Assembly: GCA_017420845.1 (NCBI GenBank)
Contig: JAFQOC010000058.1
Span: forward strand, 1-8,154
Origin: Clostridia bacterium
Lineage (GTDB): Bacteria > Bacillota > Clostridia > Oscillospirales > CAG-272
DNA: 8,154 nt
Direction of reading: 5' to 3'
The translations under genes and the position numbers were made by a program. The notes below the pieces were generated by a model. That model made no database searches. It was given only the letters and a program-made list of their open reading frames with translations, and had not been told where the DNA came from. Shown in pieces: positions 1 to 6,791 of this stretch. Position 1 is the first letter of the stretch. Each line of letters opens with the position of its first letter.

Positions 1-1151
1 ACGTTCTTGGAGACGTCATTCAGCTTCTGGAAGTCGAAGAGACAGCCCGAGGCCGACATCTTCTTGATGTTGAAGGGAAAATCGGTGTAGGGCAGGGTGG
101 GGTTGGCGGCTCTCCACTCCTCGTAGTTGGAGTTCAGGAGGGTCAGCACGTACTCAGCCACCGCCTCGGCGCAGTAGCCCATCTTGGCGTAATCGTCCAG
201 GTTGGCGCCCATATCGCGCTTGGAGAGCTTCTTCTTGTTGCCGTTCTCGTCCAGACGCATGATCTGGGAGATGTGCATATACTTGGGGGCCTTGAAGCCC
301 AGGTAGTAAAAGAGCTGGAGGTGCTTGGGCAGGGAGGGGAGCCACTCCTCGCCGCGGATGACCAAATTGGTGCCCATGAGGTGATCGTCTACGGCGTGGG
401 CGAAGTGGTAGGTGGGGATGCCGTCGGACTTCAGAAGCACAAAGTCCTCGTCGTTGACGGGCATTTCCAGCTTGCCACGCACCAAATCCTGGAAGGTGAT
501 CTTCTTCTCGCCGTCGCCGTCGGACAGGAGACGGAGCACCCAGGGATTGCCTGCGGCCAGATTCTGCTCCACGTCCTCCATGGTGAACTCACGGTGGGAC
601 AGCATTTCGGCCCGTCTCGCGGCGGCCTCGGCCTCCCAGTCCACGTTCTTGATCTCGGCTTTCTTATCGGTTTGCTTCAGGGCCTCCAGCTCCTCCTCGG
701 TGGTGAAGACGGGGTAGGCCTTGCCCTCGGCCACCAGCTTCTTGGCGAAGACGTGGTAGATCGGTGCGCGGAGGCTCTGCTTGTAGGGGCCGTAGTCACC
801 GATGTCGGTGACCTTGCCGTTAGGGCCCAGAATGGCGCCCTCGTCGAAGTGGATACCGTATCGCTCCAGGGTGGTGATGAGACCCTCGGCGGCACCGGGG
901 ACCTCGCGCTTGGCGTCGGTGTCCTCAATGCGGAGGTAGAACACGCCACCCGACTGGTGAGCCAGACGCTCGCCTACCATGACGGGGAACAGACCGCCGA
1001 AGTGGACAAATCCCGTGGGAGAGGGGGCGAAGCGGGTCACCTTGGCACCCTCGGGGAGGTTGCGGGCGGGGAATCCGGCCTCGCACTCCTCGGGAGTCTC
1101 GGTAACCTGGGGGAAGAGTAAGTCAGCTAACTTTTGATAGTTCATATCCAT
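1..1151 (-). CDS. gltX: Glutamate--tRNA ligase (GluRS), C-terminal part outside window
   Basis: Class I aminoacyl-tRNA synthetase that charges tRNA with glutamate in the cytoplasm. The 383 residues in the window contain FAPSPTG at 41-47, the HIGH-type signature as HFGG at 50-53, YLRIEDTD at 72-79, GPYKQS at 121-126 and the KMSKR-type loop as KKLSKR at 307-312. RIEDTD marks GluRS; GlnRS usually has RFDDTN. The opening (MDMNYQKLADLLFPQV) matches the long GluRS form common in Clostridia, about 550 residues, so the anticodon-binding domain is probably what is cut off at base 1. ATG at 1151 is preferred over ATG at 1145 because AAAGGA lies 10 bases before the first. The gene starts 35 bases after the stop of the upstream hydrolase, with no terminator or promoter seen between, so they are probably co-transcribed. 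Whether the enzyme also charges tRNA-Gln cannot be told from the sequence. Confidence 0.95.
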   Translation of the reverse strand, partial: MDMNYQKLADLLFPQVTETPEECEAGFPARNLPEGAKVTRFAPSPTGFVHFGGLFPVMVGERLAHQSGGVFYLRIEDTDAKREVPGAAEGLITTLERYGIHFDEGAILGPNGKVTDIGDYGPYKQSLRAPIYHVFAKKLVAEGKAYPVFTTEEELEALKQTDKKAEIKNVDWEAEAAARRAEMLSHREFTMEDVEQNLAAGNPWVLRLLSDGDGEKKITFQDLVRGKLEMPVNDEDFVLLKSDGIPTYHFAHAVDDHLMGTNLVIRGEEWLPSLPKHLQLFYYLGFKAPKYMHISQIMRLDENGNKKKLSKRDMGANLDDYAKMGYCAEAVAEYVLTLLNSNYEEWRAANPTLPYTDFPFNIKKMSASGCLFDFQKLNDVSKN

Positions 1152-1186
1152 GGGTATGTCATCCTTTCGGGAATAATCGTTTGAAA

Positions 1187-1807
1187 TCAGATATACATGG
1201 TGTTGTCCAGCGCCCCGGACAGCTTGTTGGTGTCGCCGTGGCCGGGGAGGATGGTGAGTCCGCCGTCATAGCTACGCAAGCGCTTGAGGGACTGACGGAT
1301 GGTGGCGTAGCTGCCGCCCCAGAGGTCACAGCGACCGATGTTGTCGGCAAAGAGGGTGTCGCCTGTGAACATCACATCTTCCTCCTCGCATAGATAGCAA
1401 ACCGAGCCGGGAGAATGGCCGGGAGTGTGGATTACGGTGAAGGCGGCGTTTCCGACCTTGATCTCATCGCCGTCAGAGAGGAGGATGTCGGCGGCCTTCC
1501 ATACCCGATCCTGTCGGAAGAAAAAGGAAAAACCGTTCTTATCGGCATCGGTGAGCATGGGGGCGTCGGCCTTGTGGATGTAGACCTTGAGGTTGGGCTC
1601 CGCCTGTCGCAGGGTATCCACCGACATGATGTGGTCAAAATGGCCATGGGTCAGAAGAATACCGATGGGGGTACAGCCGTCCTCGCGGAGTCTGCGGAGA
1701 ATGGCGGAGGCAGATGCAGAGGGATCGATGATCAGTGCCTCGCCGTTGTCCTCTACAAGGTAGCAGTTGGAGCCGTAAGAGCCCGGGAACAGGTTGGTGA
1801 TGGTCAT
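1187..1807 (-). CDS. MBL-fold metallohydrolase, glyoxalase II-like (YqgX-type)
   Basis: A 206-residue single-domain metallo-beta-lactamase-fold hydrolase, probably cytoplasmic since no signal peptide is seen. The binuclear metal site is complete: THGHFDH at 53-59 (His54, His56, Asp58, His59), His131 in HTPGHSPG, Asp150 in FTGDTLF and His190 in LPGHGD. The order and spacing, with FTGDTLFADNIGRCDL at 147-162, fit the hydroxyacylglutathione-hydrolase-like family that includes Bacillus YqgX. It lacks the extra C-terminal substrate-binding domain of true glyoxalase II, so the substrate is open; thioesters are a family-based guess. The start at 1807 follows a textbook AGGAGG (1817-1822) nine bases away. 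The same frame stays open upstream to 2050, but that would run through the promoter and the preceding terminator and has no family similarity. First gene of a probable unit with gltX; a functional link to tRNA charging is not known to me. Confidence 0.9.
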   Translation of the reverse strand: MTITNLFPGSYGSNCYLVEDNGEALIIDPSASASAILRRLREDGCTPIGILLTHGHFDHIMSVDTLRQAEPNLKVYIHKADAPMLTDADKNGFSFFFRQDRVWKAADILLSDGDEIKVGNAAFTVIHTPGHSPGSVCYLCEEEDVMFTGDTLFADNIGRCDLWGGSYATIRQSLKRLRSYDGGLTILPGHGDTNKLSGALDNTMYI

Positions 1808-1864
1808 AACGCAAGGCCTCCTTTCAGAACGGGAAATATATTCCCCCACTTTATCCATTTTACT

Positions 1865-1893
1865 ATTATAGCACAAAAAAACGCAAATGTCTA
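1865..1893 (-). promoter_or_regulatory. Vegetative (sigma-A) promoter of the hydrolase-gltX unit
   Basis: On the minus strand, -35 TAGACA (1888-1893, one mismatch to TTGACA), a 17-base spacer and a perfect -10 TATAAT (1865-1870). Transcription should begin near 1858, giving a leader of about 50 bases to the ATG at 1807. The promoter lies just downstream of the binding-protein terminator, so it restarts transcription for a separate unit. Confidence 0.85.
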
Positions 1894-1923
1894 TAGGTGA
1901 CCCGAAAAAATCCTTATAAATCC

Positions 1924-1953
1924 AAAAAAAGTCCCCCGCTTTGCGGGGGACTT
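1924..1953 (-). terminator. Rho-independent terminator of the binding-protein gene
   Basis: Perfect hairpin GTCCCCCGC / GCGGGGGAC (1931-1939 with 1943-1951), three-base loop, extended by two A-T pairs. On the minus strand it is followed by a run of seven T (1930 down to 1924). It sits ten bases past the stop codon at 1963 and separates this gene from the downstream hydrolase-gltX unit. Confidence 0.93.
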
Positions 1954-1962
1954 GAAGATAGT

Positions 1963-4026
1963 TTAATTCTTCTCTTCCTTCTCGTCGAGGAAGTACTGGG
2001 AGTAGATGGTGTTCGCGGTCTTGAAGAGCTCGAATTCGGTGTAAGCGCACTCGTTCGCCTCGGTGAACTTCAGCTCGGAGAAATGGGCGGTGATGTAGGT
2101 CTTACCGGCCTCCAGATACTTGTCGTAGGAAGCGATCTTGGCCTTCTGGAAGGACAGCACGTTGTAGTAGCTCGTCTTTTCACCCTTAAGCTGCTTGCTG
2201 GTCACGGTGGCGTTCAGGTTGAAGACCACAGGGATCACGGGCAGGTCGTTCATGAGGATACCCTCGGCCTCGCGGAGCTTATCAGCGCGGTTGGCGATGG
2301 TCTTCTCGGCGAAGATCTCCTCCATCAGGGTGTTGTAGGCCTCGTTGTCGTAGCCGGTGATGTGGGGAGTCAGCAGATACTCGTCAGGGTTGGACATGTC
2401 CATGCCACGGCCGGAGAAGGGCTTCGCGAACTGGGACAGAACCGAGAAGGGATCGGCGGAGAAGGCCACGTAGTCGAACAGGATGGCCTGGAACTTACCG
2501 TTGCGGAGCTCCTCCGCGTACAGATCGTCACAGATGTCGGCGGGGGTAGAATCGGTGTACTTGTAGTAATCGTTGTTGACGATGGTGTCCAGCTTCTTAG
2601 CCGAGACGTTGAAGCCCAGAGCCTTCCAGTTCTCGACAATAATGTCAGCGATGGCGCAGTGGACCTCGTCGTAAGCGGCGACGGTCAGCTCGAAGGTGTA
2701 CTTGGAGGGCTTGATGCCTGCCTCGGAGAGCAGGGAAGCAGCCTTGGTTGCGTCGGTGCTCAGGAAGTCGTAGGAGGCGGTGCAAGCGTCACGGAACAGG
2801 GTCTTGGCGGCACCTGCCTCGAATACGCCGGTGGGAACCAGACCGGTTGCCGCCTGGGCGTAAACCACAGCATCCACGATAGCCTGACGGTCAATGGCCA
2901 GAGACAGAGCCTGGCGAACCTTCTCGTTTGCGAAGAGCTTCTCACCCTCCTCGGTGCCGTTGTCGACGACGGCGTTCTGGTTCAGGTAAATGGAGTTGGT
3001 GGAGAAGGACTTGTCGGCTACCTCGGCGTTAGCGGCGATGGAGCCGTCCTTGCGGAGAGCCAGAGGAACGTCGGAGATGTACATAACCATGCCGGCATCG
3101 TACATGGCGGTCAGCTGCTCCTCGGTGAGAGAGCAGTCCACGCAGATCTTGTAGGGAGTGACCGACTTCTTCAGACGATCCTCCTCATAGTCGCGGTAGT
3201 AGTAAATGTTGCGCTCCAGCATGAAGTCGGTGATGGACTGCTTCGAGAAGTAGTCTCCCACCTTGTCAAAGCCGTTGGCATCCTTATACTCGTAGTATGC
3301 GTCGAAGAGCTTCTCGGTATCGGGATCGGTACCCAGCTTCATGTTGACACGGCCCAGCTTGAAGGGACCGCTGCACACCATGGTACCGGGCTTCTTGGCC
3401 CAGTCGTCAGACTTGGAGACGATATCGTCACGCAGGGGAGCCAGAGCCAGGGAGGTCAGGTTCAGAAGGAACTGATCGTAGTCGATCTTACCCTCAAAGA
3501 AGATCTCCAGCATCTGCTGCTCGGCGGGATAGATACGGACGTCGTCGATGGAGACGTCGCCTTCCTTAGCGGCGCGGGCGTTCTTGATGTCGAACAGGAG
3601 GGAAGCAGCCTCGTAGTTGGCATCCACCTCCAGAAGACGCTTCCAGGCGAATACGATATCGTTAGCGGATACAGCGGTACCGTCGGACCAGTTGGTGTCG
3701 TTGAGGTAAAGCTGCATCTTATACTCGCCGGCGGCCTCGTTCTCCTCGATCACGTATTCACGGACGAGGGATTTTCTGACCTTACCGTTCTCATCCAGCT
3801 TGAACAGGGTGTCGAACATAAGGCTGACCACGTTGGCCAGAGCCTCGTTGGTGTAGGCCTTGGCGGGGTCGAGGTCGTAGACGTTGTCGGTCAGATAGGT
3901 GGTGATGTACTGGCCCTTGTCTTCTTCCTTCTTTTCCTTCTTGTCTTCATCGTCACAGCCGATAAAGGTAAGGGAAGTGAGCAGGGTGGCGGCACAAAGA
4001 AGCAACGCAAAGATACGCTTCATCAT
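1963..4026 (-). CDS. Peptide-type ABC transporter substrate-binding lipoprotein (SBP_bac_5)
   Basis: Extracytoplasmic binding protein that should capture an oligopeptide or similar solute and hand it to an ABC permease. The 687-residue product starts with a lipoprotein signal (MMKRIFALLL, hydrophobic to 22) and a lipobox ending FIGC, with Cys24 as the lipid-anchored residue. A charged tether rich in D, E and K covers 25-38. The OppA/DppA-family fold follows: WSDG-TAVSANDIVFAWKRL at 113-131, GTMVCSGPFKL at 214-224, VRQALSLAIDR at 370-380 and ILMNDLPVIPVVF at 590-602. It is longer than many members (about 500-600), partly through extra sequence around 225-345. ATG at 4026 is chosen because AAGGAGG lies about 12 bases before it; ATG at 4023 is possible. 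No permease or ATPase gene lies in the window, so it works with a transporter encoded elsewhere. It is a single-gene unit with its own promoter and terminator. The ligand cannot be read from sequence. Confidence 0.92.
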   Translation of the reverse strand: MMKRIFALLLCAATLLTSLTFIGCDDEDKKEKKEEDKGQYITTYLTDNVYDLDPAKAYTNEALANVVSLMFDTLFKLDENGKVRKSLVREYVIEENEAAGEYKMQLYLNDTNWSDGTAVSANDIVFAWKRLLEVDANYEAASLLFDIKNARAAKEGDVSIDDVRIYPAEQQMLEIFFEGKIDYDQFLLNLTSLALAPLRDDIVSKSDDWAKKPGTMVCSGPFKLGRVNMKLGTDPDTEKLFDAYYEYKDANGFDKVGDYFSKQSITDFMLERNIYYYRDYEEDRLKKSVTPYKICVDCSLTEEQLTAMYDAGMVMYISDVPLALRKDGSIAANAEVADKSFSTNSIYLNQNAVVDNGTEEGEKLFANEKVRQALSLAIDRQAIVDAVVYAQAATGLVPTGVFEAGAAKTLFRDACTASYDFLSTDATKAASLLSEAGIKPSKYTFELTVAAYDEVHCAIADIIVENWKALGFNVSAKKLDTIVNNDYYKYTDSTPADICDDLYAEELRNGKFQAILFDYVAFSADPFSVLSQFAKPFSGRGMDMSNPDEYLLTPHITGYDNEAYNTLMEEIFAEKTIANRADKLREAEGILMNDLPVIPVVFNLNATVTSKQLKGEKTSYYNVLSFQKAKIASYDKYLEAGKTYITAHFSELKFTEANECAYTEFELFKTANTIYSQYFLDEKEEKN

Positions 4027-4055
4027 GGTTCGGTTTCTCCTCCTTGTGAAATGCA

Positions 4056-4080
4056 GTGCCCCCTTTGGACATGGGGACAC
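4056..4080 (-). other. Leader hairpin upstream of the binding-protein gene
   Basis: In the predicted leader RNA, GTGTCCCC (4080-4073) can pair with GGGGGCAC (4063-4056), eight pairs including one G-U, around a nine-base loop. It lies between the predicted start of transcription (about 4094) and the ribosome-binding site (about 4038-4045). No T-run follows, so it is not a terminator; it may stabilise the mRNA. No known riboswitch is recognised. Confidence 0.4.
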
Positions 4081-4100
4081 GTATACAGTTTACTCACACT

Positions 4101-4129
4101 ATTATACCATACAATCGCTTTTGAATCAA
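4101..4129 (-). promoter_or_regulatory. Extended -10 sigma-A promoter of the binding-protein gene
   Basis: On the minus strand, -35 TTGATT (4124-4129), a 17-base spacer and perfect -10 TATAAT (4101-4106), preceded by TGG, giving the extended TGnTATAAT form. Predicted start near 4094, with a leader of about 68 bases. The 14 bases TATGGTATAATAGT are identical to those at the S24-repressor promoter (6764-6777). Confidence 0.87.
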
Positions 4130-4231
4130 TAAGCAAACGAGCATATTTTTCAGTTTTGGACAGGTGCACAACTTGGGATGCGAAAAATTGTACATTATGC
4201 CTACCGAAAAAATGCGTTTCTGAGAGGCAGA

Positions 4232-4261
4232 GCATAGAATCGGCCCGGCCGTGGAATACTA
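4232..4261 (+). promoter_or_regulatory. Candidate sigma-G (forespore) promoter of gpr
   Basis: GCATA at 4232-4236 fits the sigma-G -35 consensus GHATR at all five positions. After exactly 18 bases, AATACTA at 4255-4261 fits the -10 consensus CATWHTA at six of seven (first base A, not C). Predicted start is near 4268, about 53 bases before the gpr ATG. In Bacillus subtilis gpr is read in the forespore by sigma-F and sigma-G, so place and type agree. No good sigma-A site was found in front of gpr. Confidence 0.6.
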
Positions 4262-4320
4262 TCCCCGAAAAACGGTCGGTTTCCCTTGAAAAAACCGTAA
4301 AAACATGTCGGGAGGCCTTT

Positions 4321-5229
4321 ATGAGCTCTGCGTTCTTTCTGTACCCACCGTCCTCCAAAGATACTTTTTCGCCCTGCCCACGAACAGACCTGGCCTGCGA
4401 GGCGGGGCGTCCTGCTCTTTCCACGGAGGAGAGGCAGGTGGACGTGGGGGGACTGCCGATTACGGTTTGCCGCAGCATCGAGGAGGACGGCGGACGTTTT
4501 ACCACGGTCTCTTGCGGCCTCATTACCCTCCGCGGAGAGAGAGAGCTGACCGAGCTGAGCCGGGTTCTGGCGGAGGAGCTGACCTGCATGGCTACCGCGA
4601 TGCTGGGTCGTGCTCCGGGGCCGACCTGTCGCGTTCTGGCGGTGGGGCTGGGCAATCCCGACATGACCCCCGACGCCATTGGTCCCGGTACCCTTCGACG
4701 GATCACCGCGACCCGTCACGTGAGGGACTACGACCCGACGCTGTACGAGACCCTGGGATGCTGTGAGCTGGCTGCCCTGTCCCCGGGCGTTCTGGGTCAG
4801 ACGGGGGTGGAATCGGGGGAGCTGGTCCGCGCGGCGGCGGGCATAACACACCCGCATCTGATCGTAGCTGTGGACGCGTTGGCGGCTCGGAGCTGCGAGC
4901 GGCTCTCCTCGACCTTCCAACTTTCCTCCCGCGGTATATCCCCGGGGGCGGGAATCGGCAACCGCCGTATGGCCCTCGACAGGGAGACGGTGGGATGTCC
5001 CGTTCTGGGCGTGGGAGTGCCCACGGTGGTGGACTCGTCCACTCTGGTCCTTGACGCTCTGGAGCAGGCGGGGATGTCCCCCGATAGTCTGCCGCCCGAG
5101 TTGACCCGTGTGCTGGAAACGGGGCGCAGCTTTATCGTGGCGCCCAAGGACAGCGATTGTGTAGTGGAGCTGTCCTGTCGGGTGTTGGCGGGGGCACTGG
5201 ATCTGGCCTTCGGGGTAGGGGAGACGTAA
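4321..5229 (+). CDS. gpr: Germination protease GPR (peptidase family A25)
   Basis: Spore-core endoprotease that degrades small acid-soluble spore proteins during germination, freeing DNA and supplying amino acids. It is made in the forespore as a zymogen. The 302-residue protein has the family landmarks in order: RTDLACEA at 21-28, GLGNPDMTPDAIGPG at 109-123, SPGVLGQTGVESGE at 154-167, VAVDALAARS at 182-191, GISPGAGIGNRR at 205-216 and GVPTVVD at 232-238. Asp118 and Asp185 lie in the two motifs that carry the catalytic aspartates of the Bacillus enzyme. About 20 residues before RTDLA form the probable pro-segment. It is shorter than Bacillus GPR (about 370), mostly after residue 240, and contains twelve cysteines, many for a cytoplasmic protein. 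The frame is open far upstream, but ATG 4321 follows GGGAGG by five bases and gives the family N-terminus. spoIIP lies 65 bases downstream, as in Bacillus. Confidence 0.95.
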   Translation: MSSAFFLYPPSSKDTFSPCPRTDLACEAGRPALSTEERQVDVGGLPITVCRSIEEDGGRFTTVSCGLITLRGERELTELSRVLAEELTCMATAMLGRAPGPTCRVLAVGLGNPDMTPDAIGPGTLRRITATRHVRDYDPTLYETLGCCELAALSPGVLGQTGVESGELVRAAAGITHPHLIVAVDALAARSCERLSSTFQLSSRGISPGAGIGNRRMALDRETVGCPVLGVGVPTVVDSSTLVLDALEQAGMSPDSLPPELTRVLETGRSFIVAPKDSDCVVELSCRVLAGALDLAFGVGET

Positions 5230-5234
5230 AAAAG

Positions 5235-5263
5235 GCATATACGGGGAAAGCCCGGCATAGAAT
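5235..5263 (+). promoter_or_regulatory. Candidate sigma-E (mother-cell) promoter of spoIIP
   Basis: GCATATA at 5235-5241 fits the sigma-E -35 consensus KMATATT at six of seven. After a 14-base spacer, CATAGAAT at 5256-5263 fits the -10 consensus CATACAHT at seven of eight. The site begins six bases after the gpr stop and predicts a start near 5270, about 25 bases before the spoIIP ATG. In Bacillus spoIIP is also switched on by sigma-E from its own promoter behind gpr. Both hexamer content and spacing fit, which is unlikely by chance in such a short gap. Confidence 0.7.
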
Positions 5264-5294
5264 GGCGTGAAGTTCAACACATAGGAGGCCAAAT

Positions 5295-6713
5295 ATGCCA
5301 AAGGATCTACCCCTTCCCGTTATCCGTGGCCGCAATGCCGTATCAGCCCCACGTCCGAGCCGCTTTCGGGCATGGATCCGACGTCCGCCCATTTCCCTGA
5401 GCTCGCTCTTCCGACGGAGAGTACGGGCAACCGAGGCGGTCTGCCTGCTTTTGCTCGTGGGGGCGGTGATCTGCTTGTTATCTCTGCCCGAATGGGGGAT
5501 GGGACAGGTAGGCTCCCATGGGGGGGATCTCGGAGGCCCGGGACCGGGGCCGGGAGATCTGCCCGAGGCAGAGGGGATCCCCCCCGGCGACTCCTCCCTG
5601 CTTGAAGGAGAGCAGAGTCATGAGACCGAGGCGCATACAAAACCATCGGAGGGGGACTCCCGACCCGAGGAAACCGCCCCGTCCACCTGGGAGGAGGATC
5701 CGACGGTATCCGAGCCCACCCTTGAGCCCGTCACCCTTCCCTCCGAGCCGGAGGATACGGCCCATCCCTCGGCGGGGCCGGAGGCGCCCTCCGACCGCCC
5801 CTCTCAGGAACCGGGATCGGTTGACACCGAGTCCCCTTCCCGAGAGGACCTGACCACCGACCTACCCGGGGACACCGAGGGGAATCCACCCGCTGATACG
5901 TTACCCGAGACGGCCGTTCCTGAGGTCACGGTTCCGGAGGGGTGTATCCCCGTTCAGCCCTTGGATATGAGCCTCGGGGAGCGGGGGAGCGGCTACGTGA
6001 TTCGGGAGTCGGGGGAGCTTCCCCCCAGTCTGCCTTCGGGGGGCTTGTGGGAGGAGGGAAGGACTCCCGCCGTCCTCCTCGTACATACCCATCCCTATGA
6101 GGGCTACTGCGACGGCGCTCCCTATTTCGATCCCTCTGTCGGGGGATTGGCTCAGGCTCAGTCCCCTATGGATCCCGAGGGGGTAGTGTCTCTGGGGACG
6201 TCTCTGGCTCGGTATCTCCGAGGGCAGGGCGTGACGGTCATTCATTTGCGGGTGTCGGTATCCCCCGGGGAGACCTCCGCGGTGATCCGCAAGCGTACCG
6301 AGGCCATGATCCGCCACTACTGCCGGCTGTATCCCGACGTGGGCCTGGTGCTGGATCTGGGCAGAAGCGCCGAAATGACGGCCTCGGGGGGGATTCTTCG
6401 GACTCGGACTCAATACCGCGGGGAGGACTGCGCCCAGCTCCGCGTCACGGTCAGCGGAGGCCGTCCCGGGGATGCTACGGGTCGGGATCTGGCCGTGGCG
6501 CTGGCTTTGCGGCAAGCCCTGTGGGAGGAGGAGCCCACCCTGAGCCGCCCCGTCCGCGTGATCGGCGGGGACGGGCTGATCTCTGAGCCGGAGGACGTGC
6601 GGGTCCTGACTCTGGAGGCGGGCTCTGCCGGCAATACATTCGCCGAGGCCCTGGCCCTGCTCACCCCCTTGGGGGACGCCCTTTGTCGCATTCTGGAGGA
6701 AACGGCAAAATAG
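5295..6713 (+). CDS. spoIIP: SpoIIP-like engulfment peptidoglycan hydrolase, altered active site
   Basis: SpoIIP is a membrane-anchored amidase/endopeptidase that acts with SpoIID and SpoIIM to thin septal peptidoglycan so the mother cell can engulf the forespore. This 472-residue homologue has a basic cytoplasmic N-terminus, one membrane segment at about 46-64, a very long Pro/Glu/Asp/Ser/Thr-rich tether at about 65-222, and the catalytic-type domain from about 255 to the end. In that domain VLLVHTHPYEGY (260-271) matches the HTHxxExY metal motif, RGEDCAQLRVTVSG (375-388) matches the NGKxxAxxxFVVG strand, and LTLEAGSAGNTFAEAL (438-453) matches the final E-x-G-x-x-x-NT motif. The expected D-x-H-R-D is DLGRSA (354-359), so a His thought to bind zinc is Gly356, and the usual YNQ stretch is missing. 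Function as a hydrolase is therefore doubtful. AGGAGG at 5283-5288 lies six bases before the ATG. Position behind gpr and the sigma-E-type promoter support orthology. Confidence 0.85.
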   Translation: MPKDLPLPVIRGRNAVSAPRPSRFRAWIRRPPISLSSLFRRRVRATEAVCLLLLVGAVICLLSLPEWGMGQVGSHGGDLGGPGPGPGDLPEAEGIPPGDSSLLEGEQSHETEAHTKPSEGDSRPEETAPSTWEEDPTVSEPTLEPVTLPSEPEDTAHPSAGPEAPSDRPSQEPGSVDTESPSREDLTTDLPGDTEGNPPADTLPETAVPEVTVPEGCIPVQPLDMSLGERGSGYVIRESGELPPSLPSGGLWEEGRTPAVLLVHTHPYEGYCDGAPYFDPSVGGLAQAQSPMDPEGVVSLGTSLARYLRGQGVTVIHLRVSVSPGETSAVIRKRTEAMIRHYCRLYPDVGLVLDLGRSAEMTASGGILRTRTQYRGEDCAQLRVTVSGGRPGDATGRDLAVALALRQALWEEEPTLSRPVRVIGGDGLISEPEDVRVLTLEAGSAGNTFAEALALLTPLGDALCRILEETAK

Positions 6714-6746
6714 GATTGAAAACGGAAAAATATTTTGAAAAACCCC

Positions 6747-6775
6747 TTTACAAATCCAAAAAAATATGGTATAAT
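6747..6775 (+). promoter_or_regulatory. Extended -10 sigma-A promoter of the S24 repressor
   Basis: -35 TTTACA (6747-6752, one mismatch to TTGACA), a 17-base spacer ending in TGG, and perfect -10 TATAAT (6770-6775). Predicted start near 6782, leader about 38 bases. It lies 34 bases past the spoIIP stop; no terminator is visible between, so some read-through from spoIIP is possible. Confidence 0.87.
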
Positions 6776-6791
6776 AGTTCCAAATAAAGAA

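Noticed and set aside
273..1121. Plus-strand frame of 282 codons opposite gltX.
   Set aside because: Complement of clear GluRS coding sequence; composition is Val/Leu/Gly-rich as expected from a shadow frame, with no domain seen.
1187..2050. Longer hydrolase reading from 2050.
   Set aside because: The extension would cross a promoter, a terminator and the 3' end of the binding-protein gene. AGGAGG nine bases before 1807 and family similarity starting there fix the start.
1963..4080. Binding protein starting at 4080.
   Set aside because: It would put 18 Arg-rich residues before the lipoprotein signal peptide; the ribosome site lies directly before 4026.
4210..4239. Alternative sigma-G-like site AAATG-N18-CATAGAA before gpr.
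   Set aside because: The -10 fits at only five of seven and the -35 has a mismatch; the site at 4232-4261 fits better.
1897..5229. One plus-strand frame open for 1110 codons, through the antisense of the binding protein into gpr.
   Set aside because: Only the part from 4321 resembles a protein family (GPR). The upstream part is the complement of a well-recognised lipoprotein gene and has a repetitive Val/Gly/Leu-rich shadow composition. A ribosome site and ATG stand at 4321.
4201..5301. Minus-strand frame of 366 codons opposite gpr.
   Set aside because: Shadow of gpr; no family features, no ribosome site, and it spans the gpr-spoIIP gap with its promoter.
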